NCBI GenBank assembly: GCA_023436425.1 | Contig: JAEZJD010000184.1 | Span: 1-22,618, forward strand | Length of the DNA stretch: 22,618 nucleotides | Direction of reading: 5' to 3' | Source of the DNA: Bacteroidota bacterium | Lineage (GTDB): Bacteria; Bacteroidota; Bacteroidia; Chitinophagales; Chitinophagaceae | Shown here: in pieces, positions 8,181 through 14,214 of the stretch | How the letters are laid out: each line of letters begins with the position of its first letter | Position numbering within the stretch: position 1 is the stretch's first letter | Translations under genes and position numbers: made by a program | The notes under the pieces: model-generated | Seen by the model: only the letters and a program-made list of their open reading frames with translations | What the model was told of the DNA's origin: nothing | The model's database searches: none

Positions 8181-8208
8181 CCTACCCTGTGGTACCTAAC
8201 AGGGTAGG
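8181..8208 (+). terminator. Strong hairpin after yceI (possible terminator)
   Basis: Perfect 10-bp stem CCTACCCTGT (8181-8190) / ACAGGGTAGG (8199-8208) with an 8-nt loop, starting 6 nt after the yceI stop. No T-run follows on the plus strand (next bases tgccctatg), so it is not a classical intrinsic terminator. It may stabilise the 3' end or terminate weakly. Confidence 0.45.
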
Positions 8209-8275
8209 TGCCCTATGATTTACGTAAACAAGATTTTAACATTGTGAGATAAATAATCTATTATCTTCACCCGCT

Positions 8276-8548
8276 ATGACAGTAGAACAAATCGAGAACT
8301 TTCTGGCTAAAGAAACAATACCACAAGGAAAAATAATTCGCTTCGAATTGAAAAAAAGAAACCCTGTTCGTGGAATAATCATCGAAGGTCGTGATTATAA
8401 TGAATTGAAAGCAAAGAACTTCTGGCGCATAGTTACTCAAACCCGCCTGGCTGATTATCAGAAAACAAAAGACGTAAACCTTGCAAGAATTTTCAGCGGC
8501 TCTGATTTTGCAAAGCTTTCTCTGGTGACGAATAAGCCTGAAGAATAG
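8276..8548 (+). CDS. Small conserved-looking protein of unknown function
   Basis: 90 residues from ATG to TAG. I do not recognise the family. The protein is soluble, lysine-rich, with no signal peptide or membrane segment. Predicted pattern: N-terminal helix (TVEQIENFLAKE), two strands around KIIRFELKKRNPVRGIIIEG, then RDYNELKAKNFWRIVT and a helix ending in IFSGSDFAKLSLV. A beta-hairpin followed by a strand that includes FWRIVT looks like a small SH3-like or Hfq-like barrel, but that is speculation. Codon use matches the neighbours and the frame has no competing ORF. Isolated gene: the yceI hairpin is upstream and ypdA converges downstream. An imperfect -7-like TATCTTCA (8262-8269) precedes it. 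Confidence 0.65.
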   Translation: MTVEQIENFLAKETIPQGKIIRFELKKRNPVRGIIIEGRDYNELKAKNFWRIVTQTRLADYQKTKDVNLARIFSGSDFAKLSLVTNKPEE

Positions 8549-8598
8549 GATATCACCTTAGCTCTTTTTCATGCCTTCTGCTTCGGGCACATTTGTGC

Positions 8599-9591
8599 CT
8601 AATAGGCTTTTTCTGCAATGTCATTCAGGATTTTAATCGCGTGTTCCCGCGAATTTTCAATAAACAACCGATGTGTATTCATCCCACCGCAGATCACACC
8701 GGCGAGGTAAATGTTCGGAATGTTTGTCTCGAATGTATCTTCATTATAAACGGGTTTTCGCACCAGGTCATCAGATAGAACAACTCCTAAATTCGCTAAA
8801 AAGTTCAGATTTGGCTGATAGCCCGTCATAGCCAAAACCCAATCGTTTGGCAAAGTAAGCCGGCCATCAGGAGTGTTTATCTCTACCTCAGTCTCTCTTA
8901 TCTCGGCAACGGTGGAATTGAAGTAAGCCTTAATTGATCCCTCCTTAATCCGGTTTTCAATATCGGGTCTCACCCAATATTTCACCCTTTTTCCAATTTC
9001 CGGTTCCCTAATCACCATTGTCACCTCAGCGCCTTTCCGCCACGTTTCCAAAGCGGCATCTACTGCTGAATTTTGGGCACCGATAACCATTACTTTTTGA
9101 AACGCATAAAAGTGGGGATCATCATAATAATGCTTCACTTTGGGCAAGTGCTCTCCGGGCACGTTCAGCGGATAAGGAATATCGTAAAATCCGGTGCAGA
9201 TAATTACGAAATGAGCCGAATAAACTTGCTTCGTTGTCACTATTGAAAAAAGTTGCACGTGGATATCAGCAGCCTTGGCTACTTGCCTCTTTACCTCAGT
9301 TACTTCTTCAAACAGTTTGATATTTATGCTGTTGTCTTTTGCCACTCGTCGGTAGTATTCTAATGCTTCATTCCTGGTGGGCTTAGGATTGTGTGATACA
9401 AATGGAACATTGCCAATCTCCAGCCTTTCAGATGTGGAGGAGAATGTCATGTTTACCGGATAATTATAAATAGAATTTACAAGCGTTCCTTTTTCGAGGA
9501 CAATGTAGTCTATGTTGCGCTTTTTCGCTTCTAAGGCACAGGCAATTCCAATTGGTCCGCCGCCGATAATTATTAATGAAAAGTGTGTCAC
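8599..9591 (-). CDS. ypdA: YpdA-family FAD-dependent (bacillithiol disulfide) reductase
   Basis: 330-residue flavoprotein of the thioredoxin-reductase-like fold. N-terminal FAD-binding GGGPIG (residues 10-15) follows MTHFSLIII, then the acidic end of the second strand, VLEKG. A second nucleotide motif VIGAQNSAVDAAL (around 165-177) binds NAD(P)H, and the C-terminal FAD stretch NIPNIYLAGVICGG is present. There is no CxxC pair, unlike thioredoxin reductase. This and the segment NYPVNMTFSSTSERLEIG fit YpdA/Bdr, the NADPH bacillithiol-disulfide reductase of Firmicutes; bacillithiol genes also occur in many Bacteroidota. Function here is inferred; no bsh genes are in the window. ATG at 9591, TAG stop. 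Divergent from the thiolase; a minus-strand -7 box (TACATTTG, 9613-9620) lies just upstream. Confidence 0.82.
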   Translation of the reverse strand: MTHFSLIIIGGGPIGIACALEAKKRNIDYIVLEKGTLVNSIYNYPVNMTFSSTSERLEIGNVPFVSHNPKPTRNEALEYYRRVAKDNSINIKLFEEVTEVKRQVAKAADIHVQLFSIVTTKQVYSAHFVIICTGFYDIPYPLNVPGEHLPKVKHYYDDPHFYAFQKVMVIGAQNSAVDAALETWRKGAEVTMVIREPEIGKRVKYWVRPDIENRIKEGSIKAYFNSTVAEIRETEVEINTPDGRLTLPNDWVLAMTGYQPNLNFLANLGVVLSDDLVRKPVYNEDTFETNIPNIYLAGVICGGMNTHRLFIENSREHAIKILNDIAEKAY

Positions 9592-9612
9592 AAAAAATCG
9601 TTATTCAGAGAT

Positions 9613-9620
9613 CAAATGTA
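9613..9620 (-). promoter_or_regulatory. -7 box for the ypdA-like gene
   Basis: Minus-strand TACATTTG matches TAnnTTTG exactly and lies 22 nt before the ATG at 9591, giving a leader of about 16 nt. I see no TTG at the usual -33 spacing. Confidence 0.4.
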
Positions 9621-9687
9621 GTTACGCCGGATGAAGGTGTGTCATTGCCTTTATCCTTGCAGGCCTGCCACGCTGCTTCTTCTAACG

Positions 9688-9695
9688 TATCTTTG
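9688..9695 (+). promoter_or_regulatory. -7 box for acetyl-CoA acetyltransferase
   Basis: TATCTTTG matches TAnnTTTG exactly, 7 nt before the ATG at 9703. The transcript would be nearly leaderless. This argues against the upstream in-frame ATG at 9631. No clear -33 TTG at 19-21 nt. Confidence 0.4.
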
Positions 9696-9702
9696 CACGG
9701 CT

Positions 9703-10884
9703 ATGAACAAAACTGTTTACATCGTTTCAGCTGTGAGAACTCCCATGGGTTCTTTTGGTGGTGTTTTGAAAGATATTCCGGCTACTCAATTGGGCGCTAT
9801 TGCCATAAAAGCTGCGGTAGAACGGGCAGGTATTAAGCCTGACCACGTTGATGAAGTGTTGATGGGCTGTGTGCTGCAAGCCAATCTTGGTCAGGCTCCC
9901 GCACGGCAGGCTGCCAAGGCAGCAGGTTTACCGGACAATGTTGTTGCAACCACCATAAATAAGGTTTGTGCCAGCGGCATGAAAGCTATTGCACAAGGGG
10001 CGCAAAGCATTTTACTTGGAGACTCCAATGTAGTAGTGGCGGGCGGAATGGAGAATATGAGCTCCGTTCCTTTTTACGCGGAAAGTTTGCGTTGGGGCAA
10101 TAAATATGGCAACACGTCTTTAGTTGATGGCTTGTCAAAGGATGGACTGACCGATTGCTACAGCAATTTCGCCATGGGCTGCGCTGCAGATATCTGTGCC
10201 GCAGAAAATATGATAACCCGCGAAGAGCAAGATGCCTTTGCCATAGAAAGCTACAAACGCAGTCAGAAAGCATGGGACGAGGGAAAGTTCACCGAGGAAG
10301 TTGTGCCGGTGCAAATTCCAACAAAGAAGGGGGAGCCGCTCGTGATCTCAAAAGATGAAGAGCCGTGGAATGTTAAGTTCGACAAAATACCTTCGCTTAA
10401 ACCTGCATTTGGAAAAGAGGGAACTGTAACTGCTGCAAACGCAAGCACAATGAACGATGGTGCCGCCTCAGTGGTTTTAATGAGCAAAGAAAAAGCTGAT
10501 GAACTTGGCATAAAACCAATTGCTATTCTTCGCAGCTATGCAGATGCGGAGCAGGAGCCGACTTGGTTCACAACTACTCCAAGTATCGCTGTTCCGAAAG
10601 CAATAGAAAAAGCAGGTCTGCAATTGTCAGATGTTGATTACGTTGAGTTGAACGAAGCCTTTAGTGTGGTGGGAATTATAAACACTAAAAAAATGAATCT
10701 TGATCCTGCAAAAGTGAATGTCAATGGCGGTGCAGTTTCGCTGGGGCATCCGCTTGGATGCAGTGGCGCCAGGATAATTGTTACTCTGATCAATATTTTG
10801 AAACAAAATGGCGGCAAAATCGGGGCGGCCGGCATTTGCAATGGCGGCGGTGGCGCTAGCGCCATGGTCATCGAATCTCTCTAA
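9703..10884 (+). CDS. Acetyl-CoA C-acetyltransferase (thiolase)
   Basis: 393 residues, standard thiolase II length, from the ATG at 9703. The catalytic nucleophile is Cys89 in NKVCASGMKA. The base pair is His349 in GGAVSLGHPLGCSGAR and Cys379 in CNGGGGASA. TVYIVSAVRTPMGSFGG is the family opening. It condenses two acetyl-CoA to acetoacetyl-CoA or runs the thiolysis direction; short-chain specificity is inferred from size and motifs. Cytoplasmic. The open frame extends to an ATG at 9631, adding 24 residues (MKVCHCLYPC...), but the -7 box at 9688 and the family N-terminus rule this out in my view. Monocistronic: ypdA is divergent upstream and the SemiSWEET gene converges with only one base between the stop codons. 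Confidence 0.95.
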   Translation: MNKTVYIVSAVRTPMGSFGGVLKDIPATQLGAIAIKAAVERAGIKPDHVDEVLMGCVLQANLGQAPARQAAKAAGLPDNVVATTINKVCASGMKAIAQGAQSILLGDSNVVVAGGMENMSSVPFYAESLRWGNKYGNTSLVDGLSKDGLTDCYSNFAMGCAADICAAENMITREEQDAFAIESYKRSQKAWDEGKFTEEVVPVQIPTKKGEPLVISKDEEPWNVKFDKIPSLKPAFGKEGTVTAANASTMNDGAASVVLMSKEKADELGIKPIAILRSYADAEQEPTWFTTTPSIAVPKAIEKAGLQLSDVDYVELNEAFSVVGIINTKKMNLDPAKVNVNGGAVSLGHPLGCSGARIIVTLINILKQNGGKIGAAGICNGGGGASAMVIESL

Positions 10885-10885
10885 G

Positions 10886-11143
10886 TCATCTTTTGTACTT
10901 AATCCTCAGCACAATCATAACCACGTTCACTAGCATCGAAAAAATGTTCGTTATGATGATGGGCAGGTCTTTACGCAAAAAGCCATAGACTACCCACAAT
11001 GCTATTCCGGTGATCAGTGCAATAAGCATTTTAAGAGAAACGTCTTCCGCCTTCTTCTCTTTAATTGTTTTGACAACCTGCGGAACCATAGCCACGCTGG
11101 TGAATATACCTGCTGTCAAGCCGAGTACCTGAATCCAGTTCAT
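10886..11143 (-). CDS. SemiSWEET (PQ-loop) transporter
   Basis: 85 residues with three transmembrane helices (about 4-22, 37-55 and 60-80), forming a single triple-helix bundle that must dimerise to make a pore. The PQ-loop motif is MVPQVVKTIKEKKAEDVS in helix 1 and the loop after it. LWVVYGF in helix 2 and the Asn in IITNIFSML match bacterial SemiSWEET sugar uniporters. Inner membrane; sugar substrate inferred from the family, not shown. The N-terminus is short with no signal peptide, and ATG at 11143 is the natural start. Its stop codon is one base from the thiolase stop on the other strand. A divergent lipoprotein gene lies 82 nt upstream. Confidence 0.9.
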   Translation of the reverse strand: MNWIQVLGLTAGIFTSVAMVPQVVKTIKEKKAEDVSLKMLIALITGIALWVVYGFLRKDLPIIITNIFSMLVNVVMIVLRIKYKR

Positions 11144-11225
11144 GCAAGTACTCTGCTAATTACACGCCAAGGTTGGGCATGCGCATGTGAGGGAAAAGTG
11201 TGTACTTTGTTTTCAAACGATAGCC

Positions 11226-11540
11226 ATGCGAATAGTTGCAACTTTTGTCATCGCTTTCATTGCGTTCGCATGCAACAGCGATGCTGAACAGAAAACAAAC
11301 AATGCTGCTGCAAATTCCAGTGGCAGTAAGTGGGATTCAACAAATAGATTCTCTTTCATTAACGAATGCATGAACGGCGATCAGGTGAGAAGTTTGCCGG
11401 AAAACAAGGCTTTTGACTATTGTAAGTGCATGTTGGCTAAAGTTGAACAGAGATTTCCTATACCGGATAGCATATTAAACAATCCTATTGCCATTGACTC
11501 CACCACGGTACAGCAGTGGGAAGCAGAGTGCTTGAAATGA
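11226..11540 (+). CDS. Small putative lipoprotein, unknown function
   Basis: 104 residues from the ATG at 11226: MRIVATFVIAFIAFACNSDAEQ is a short lipoprotein signal with the candidate lipid-bearing Cys at 16. The mature part is polar (Asn/Ser-rich linker, then FINECMNG...FDYCKCMLAKVEQRFP). Three further Cys occur around ECMN, DYCKCM and ECLK, with spacing like the small DUF-type lipoproteins of Bacteroidota that resemble 'W...(F/C)..EC......YC.C.......FP'. I do not know a function. The frame opens earlier at 11187, but those 13 residues precede the signal peptide. An imperfect -7-like site (tactttg, 11201-11207) lies just upstream. Membrane-anchored, probably periplasmic face. Confidence 0.7.
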   Translation: MRIVATFVIAFIAFACNSDAEQKTNNAAANSSGSKWDSTNRFSFINECMNGDQVRSLPENKAFDYCKCMLAKVEQRFPIPDSILNNPIAIDSTTVQQWEAECLK

Positions 11541-11574
11541 GCGCTGCTCTTTAGGTTATGTGCGCCTACTCAAC

Positions 11575-11582
11575 TAATTTTG
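11575..11582 (+). promoter_or_regulatory. -7 box for pdhB
   Basis: TAATTTTG matches TAnnTTTG exactly, 27 nt before the ATG at 11610. A TTTA (11550-11553) lies 21 nt upstream in place of the -33 TTTG. Confidence 0.4.
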
Positions 11583-11609
11583 CCCGCCTAGAAAACTGAA
11601 AATTTAATA

Positions 11610-12596
11610 ATGAGACAAATTCCTTTTCGTGAAGCACTGCGTGAAGCTATGAGCGAGGAAATGCGGAGGGATGACCGCGTTTTTCTAATGGGAGAAGAAG
11701 TGGCGGAGTATAATGGTGCATATAAAGTGAGCCAGGGAATGCTTGCCGAATTTGGACCCAGACGAGTGATAGATACCCCGATTGCCGAACTTGGTTTTAC
11801 TGCAATTGGTGTGGGCGCTGCGCAAAACGGATTACGTCCCATCGTTGAATTCATGACGTGGAATTTTGCCGTGCTTGCACTGGATCAAATACTGAATACA
11901 GCTTCCAAAATGCTGGCAATGAGTGGTGGTCAAATCTCATGTCCAATCGTTTTTCGCGGACCAAATGGGTCGGCAGGGCAGTTGGGTGCACAGCACTCGA
12001 CGGCCTTTGAAAGTTTGTACGCAAATATTCCGGGACTTAAAGTGGTTTCCGTCAGTAACGGGTACGATGCGAAAGGATTGCTGAAACAAGCGATCCGCTA
12101 CGAAGAAGATCCGGTAATATTTATGGAAAGTGAAGTGATGTACGGCGACAAGAGCGAAGTGCCGGAAGATGAATACTACATTCCGCTGGGCAAAGCTGAT
12201 GTGAAGAAGGAAGGAAAGAACGTAACAATTGTTTCGTTCAACAAGATGATGAAAGTGGCTTTGGGTGCAGCTGCTGAATTAGAGAAAGAACAAATAAGCG
12301 CAGAAGTAATTGATTTGAGAACCATCCGTCCGCTCGATTGGATGACTGTTTTGGAAAGCGTAAAAAAGACAAACCGGCTTGTGATTGTTGAAGAGCAATG
12401 GCCGTTTGCTTCAGTGTCATCGGAGTTGAGCTATCAAATTCAAAAAGAAGGTTTCGATTATTTGGATGCGCCTGTTCGTAGAATTACCGCTGCTGATGCA
12501 CCACTTCACTACGCACCAAATCTGGTTGCGGCAGCGCTTCCGGACGTTCCAAAAATAGTAAAGCTCGTCAAAGAAGTAATGTATCTGAAAAAGTAA
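11610..12596 (+). CDS. pdhB: Pyruvate dehydrogenase E1 component, beta subunit
   Basis: 328 residues, the usual length of the E1 beta subunit. MRQIPFREALREAMSEEM and FLMGEEVAEYNGAYKVSQG form the TPP-binding N-terminal domain. PIAELGFTAIGVGAAQNGLRPIVEFM and GGQISCPIVFRGPNG are typical of PdhB. The transketolase C-terminal domain carries EVIDLRTIRPLD and VIVEEQWP, with the final PDVPKIVKLVK tail. With PdhA it decarboxylates pyruvate and passes the acetyl group to the lipoyl domain of E2. No pdhA or E2 gene is adjacent, so here pdhB stands alone; scattered pdh genes are common in Bacteroidota. A branched-chain 2-oxoacid role is less likely. An intrinsic terminator follows 35 nt after the stop. 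Confidence 0.93.
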   Translation: MRQIPFREALREAMSEEMRRDDRVFLMGEEVAEYNGAYKVSQGMLAEFGPRRVIDTPIAELGFTAIGVGAAQNGLRPIVEFMTWNFAVLALDQILNTASKMLAMSGGQISCPIVFRGPNGSAGQLGAQHSTAFESLYANIPGLKVVSVSNGYDAKGLLKQAIRYEEDPVIFMESEVMYGDKSEVPEDEYYIPLGKADVKKEGKNVTIVSFNKMMKVALGAAAELEKEQISAEVIDLRTIRPLDWMTVLESVKKTNRLVIVEEQWPFASVSSELSYQIQKEGFDYLDAPVRRITAADAPLHYAPNLVAAALPDVPKIVKLVKEVMYLKK

Positions 12597-12631
12597 CGAA
12601 CCTGATCGTTCCCCACGGGGAGTTCTATAAG

Positions 12632-12665
12632 AGTTGTGCATGAGCTGCACAACTTTTTCATTTTC
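12632..12665 (+). terminator. Intrinsic terminator after pdhB
   Basis: Perfect 9-bp stem AGTTGTGCA (12632-12640) / TGCACAACT (12646-12654), loop TGAGC, followed by TTTTCATTTT. Begins 35 nt after the pdhB stop. Confidence 0.85.
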
Positions 12666-12702
12666 AGGGCTCCACGTGCAAAAAAATATTTTGTAAATAA
12701 AT

Positions 12703-12732
12703 TTTGATTTTCAATTTTTAAGTGCATCTTTG
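12703..12732 (+). promoter_or_regulatory. Candidate promoter in the pdhB/response-regulator gap
   Basis: TTTG (12703-12706), 18 nt, then CATCTTTG (12725-12732). This is one mismatch from TAnnTTTG and one base short of the usual spacing. It lies 38 nt after the pdhB terminator's T-run and 34 nt before a second terminator, so a transcript begun here would be about 60 nt unless it reads through. Confidence 0.45.
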
Positions 12733-12737
12733 TCTCG

Positions 12738-12797
12738 GTTTTTCATAGGATATTGGATTTTACACGAGGCTGGATTTCTATCCGGCCTTTATTTTTT
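12738..12797 (+). ncRNA. Candidate short RNA or leader/attenuator
   Basis: Predicted from context only: a promoter-like site ends at 12732 and a textbook intrinsic terminator ends at 12797, with no ORF between. The roughly 60-nt product would be an A/T-rich 5' tail followed by the terminator stem. Two readings are possible. It may be a free-standing small RNA, or the 5' leader of the response regulator (ATG 12887) with the hairpin acting as an attenuator. I cannot match it to a named RNA family from memory. Confidence 0.35.
12767..12797 (+). terminator. Second intrinsic terminator
   Basis: Stem AGGCTGGAT (12767-12775) / ATCCGGCCT (12780-12788), 9 pairs including one T-G wobble, tetraloop TTCT, followed by TTATTTTTT. 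It lies 90 nt before the response-regulator start and 113 nt after the pdhB terminator, so it does not serve pdhB. Confidence 0.8.
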
Positions 12798-12886
12798 CTA
12801 TAACTGTTCGTATTGTCATTCATTAATTCTCTTCTCCTGTAACTCATTCCTTTATTCCTTTACTTTGCGGCTGCTAAATTTTTCCA

Positions 12887-14047
12887 ATGCCTGCACTCTT
12901 GATTATTGATGATGAAAAATCTATCCGCAAGACCTTATCGGAAATTCTCTCTTTTGAAGGATATAAAATAGATGAAGCGGCTGACGGAGAAGAAGGTCTG
13001 AAAAAGTTTAAGGAAAAAACATATGACGCTGTTCTTTGCGACATCAAGATGCCAAAAATCGACGGCATTGATTTTTTGCAAAAGGCAGTTGAAGTAAATG
13101 CTGATGTGCCGGTGATCATGATCTCAGGGCATGGCAATATAGAAACCGCTGTGGAAGCAGTAAAAAAAGGAGCCTACGACTTCATTCAAAAGCCGCCGGA
13201 CCTCAACAGACTTCTGATTACTATTCGCAACGCGATGGACAGAAACACGCTTGTGAACGAAGCAAAAACTTTAAAGCGCAAGGTGTTTAAGGTGCAGGAG
13301 ATGGTGGGAAATTCGTCGGAAATAACGAGAATAAAAGAAACCATTGAGAAAGTAGCGCCTACTGAAGCAAGGGTACTCATTACGGGAGAAAACGGGGTGG
13401 GAAAGGAGTTGGTTGCCCGATGGCTTCATGAAAAGAGCGGACGTGCTGCTAATCCCCTTGTGGAGGTAAACTGCGCCGCTATCCCAAGCGAACTAATAGA
13501 AAGTGAGCTTTTTGGGCACGAGAAAGGATCATTTACATCAGCAATAAAACAACGGATAGGCAAGTTTGAGCAAGCCAACGGTGGTACTTTGTTTCTCGAC
13601 GAAATTGGCGACATGAGTTTGAATGCGCAGGCGAAAGTTCTCCGCGCATTGCAGGAAGGAAAAATAACACGTGTCGGAGCCGACAAAGACATCAACATCG
13701 ATGTGCGTGTAATTGCTGCTACCAATAAAGATTTGATCAAAGAAGTTGAAGCGAAAACTTTTCGGTTAGACCTTTATCATCGGCTAAGTGTGATCGTCAT
13801 TCACGTGCCTTCGCTCAATGATCGTCGTGATGACATTCCACTTCTCGTAGATCAGTTTCTCGAAGACATTTGTACCGATTATGGAATCGCTAAAAAAATG
13901 ATTTCGGATGACGCTGTAAACTTGTTGCAACAACACAACTGGACCGGCAACATTCGTGAACTCAGAAATGTGGTGGAGCGCCTGGTAATCCTTTCAGGAA
14001 AAGGAATTACAAAAGACGATGTGAACAGTTACGTGATGCCAAGATAA
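12887..14047 (+). CDS. NtrC-type response regulator (receiver + AAA+ domain) lacking HTH
   Basis: 386 residues. Receiver domain 1-120: acidic pair DD8-9, phospho-acceptor Asp52 in CDIKMP, Ser80 and Lys102 in QKPP. AAA+ domain of sigma-54 activators from about 138: Walker A GENGVGKE (167-174), Walker B GGTLFLDEIGD (232-242), sensor/Arg-finger region FRLDLYHRL (292-300), and NWTGNIRELRNVVERL (351-366). The protein stops 20 residues later, so the usual C-terminal Fis-type HTH is missing. The GAFTGA loop that contacts sigma-54 reads GSFTSA (214-219). It may act from solution, as H. pylori FlgR and chlamydial CtcC do without an HTH, or may not be a sigma-54 activator. No partner histidine kinase is adjacent. 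The start MPALLIIDDE is the normal receiver opening. Signal peptidase I follows after 167 nt. Confidence 0.9.
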   Translation: MPALLIIDDEKSIRKTLSEILSFEGYKIDEAADGEEGLKKFKEKTYDAVLCDIKMPKIDGIDFLQKAVEVNADVPVIMISGHGNIETAVEAVKKGAYDFIQKPPDLNRLLITIRNAMDRNTLVNEAKTLKRKVFKVQEMVGNSSEITRIKETIEKVAPTEARVLITGENGVGKELVARWLHEKSGRAANPLVEVNCAAIPSELIESELFGHEKGSFTSAIKQRIGKFEQANGGTLFLDEIGDMSLNAQAKVLRALQEGKITRVGADKDINIDVRVIAATNKDLIKEVEAKTFRLDLYHRLSVIVIHVPSLNDRRDDIPLLVDQFLEDICTDYGIAKKMISDDAVNLLQQHNWTGNIRELRNVVERLVILSGKGITKDDVNSYVMPR

Positions 14048-14214
14048 ATGTGTTGTTGGAGTTCAGAGTCTGATGCACTTTATTGTGTGCTGTTCTCTAC
14101 ACTTTCCGGCTTTCTCTTTTTCGGTTTCTTCAGTCACTTTAGCAAAAAGTTTGCTTTGATTACTAAGAGTAACGTACTTTAAACAATAAATTTGCCCGCG
14201 ATAAAAATTGCTTA
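14048..14214. other. Intergenic region before lepB
   Basis: No gene seen. It holds a weak hairpin (AGCAAA 14141-14146 / TTTGCT 14150-14155, 3-nt loop) that could be a poor terminator for the response regulator, and an exact -7 box TAAATTTG at 14187-14194, 20 nt before the lepB ATG. Confidence 0.5.
14187..14194 (+). promoter_or_regulatory. -7 box for signal peptidase I
   Basis: TAAATTTG matches TAnnTTTG exactly, with a predicted leader of about 14 nt to the ATG at 14215. TTTG at 14155-14158 is 28 nt away, too far for a normal -33 element. Confidence 0.45.

Noticed and set aside
8586..8599. Small inverted repeat GGCAC/GTGCC at the ypdA 3' end
   Set aside because: Five-base stem, no T-run, overlaps the stop codon; too weak to call a terminator.
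9659..9668. 10-bp palindrome GCAGGCCTGC upstream of the thiolase
   Set aside because: About 20 such palindromes are expected by chance in a window of this size and nothing else supports a regulatory role.
11178..11187. 10-bp palindrome CATGCGCATG before the lipoprotein gene
   Set aside because: Expected by chance at this length; no promoter spacing supports it.
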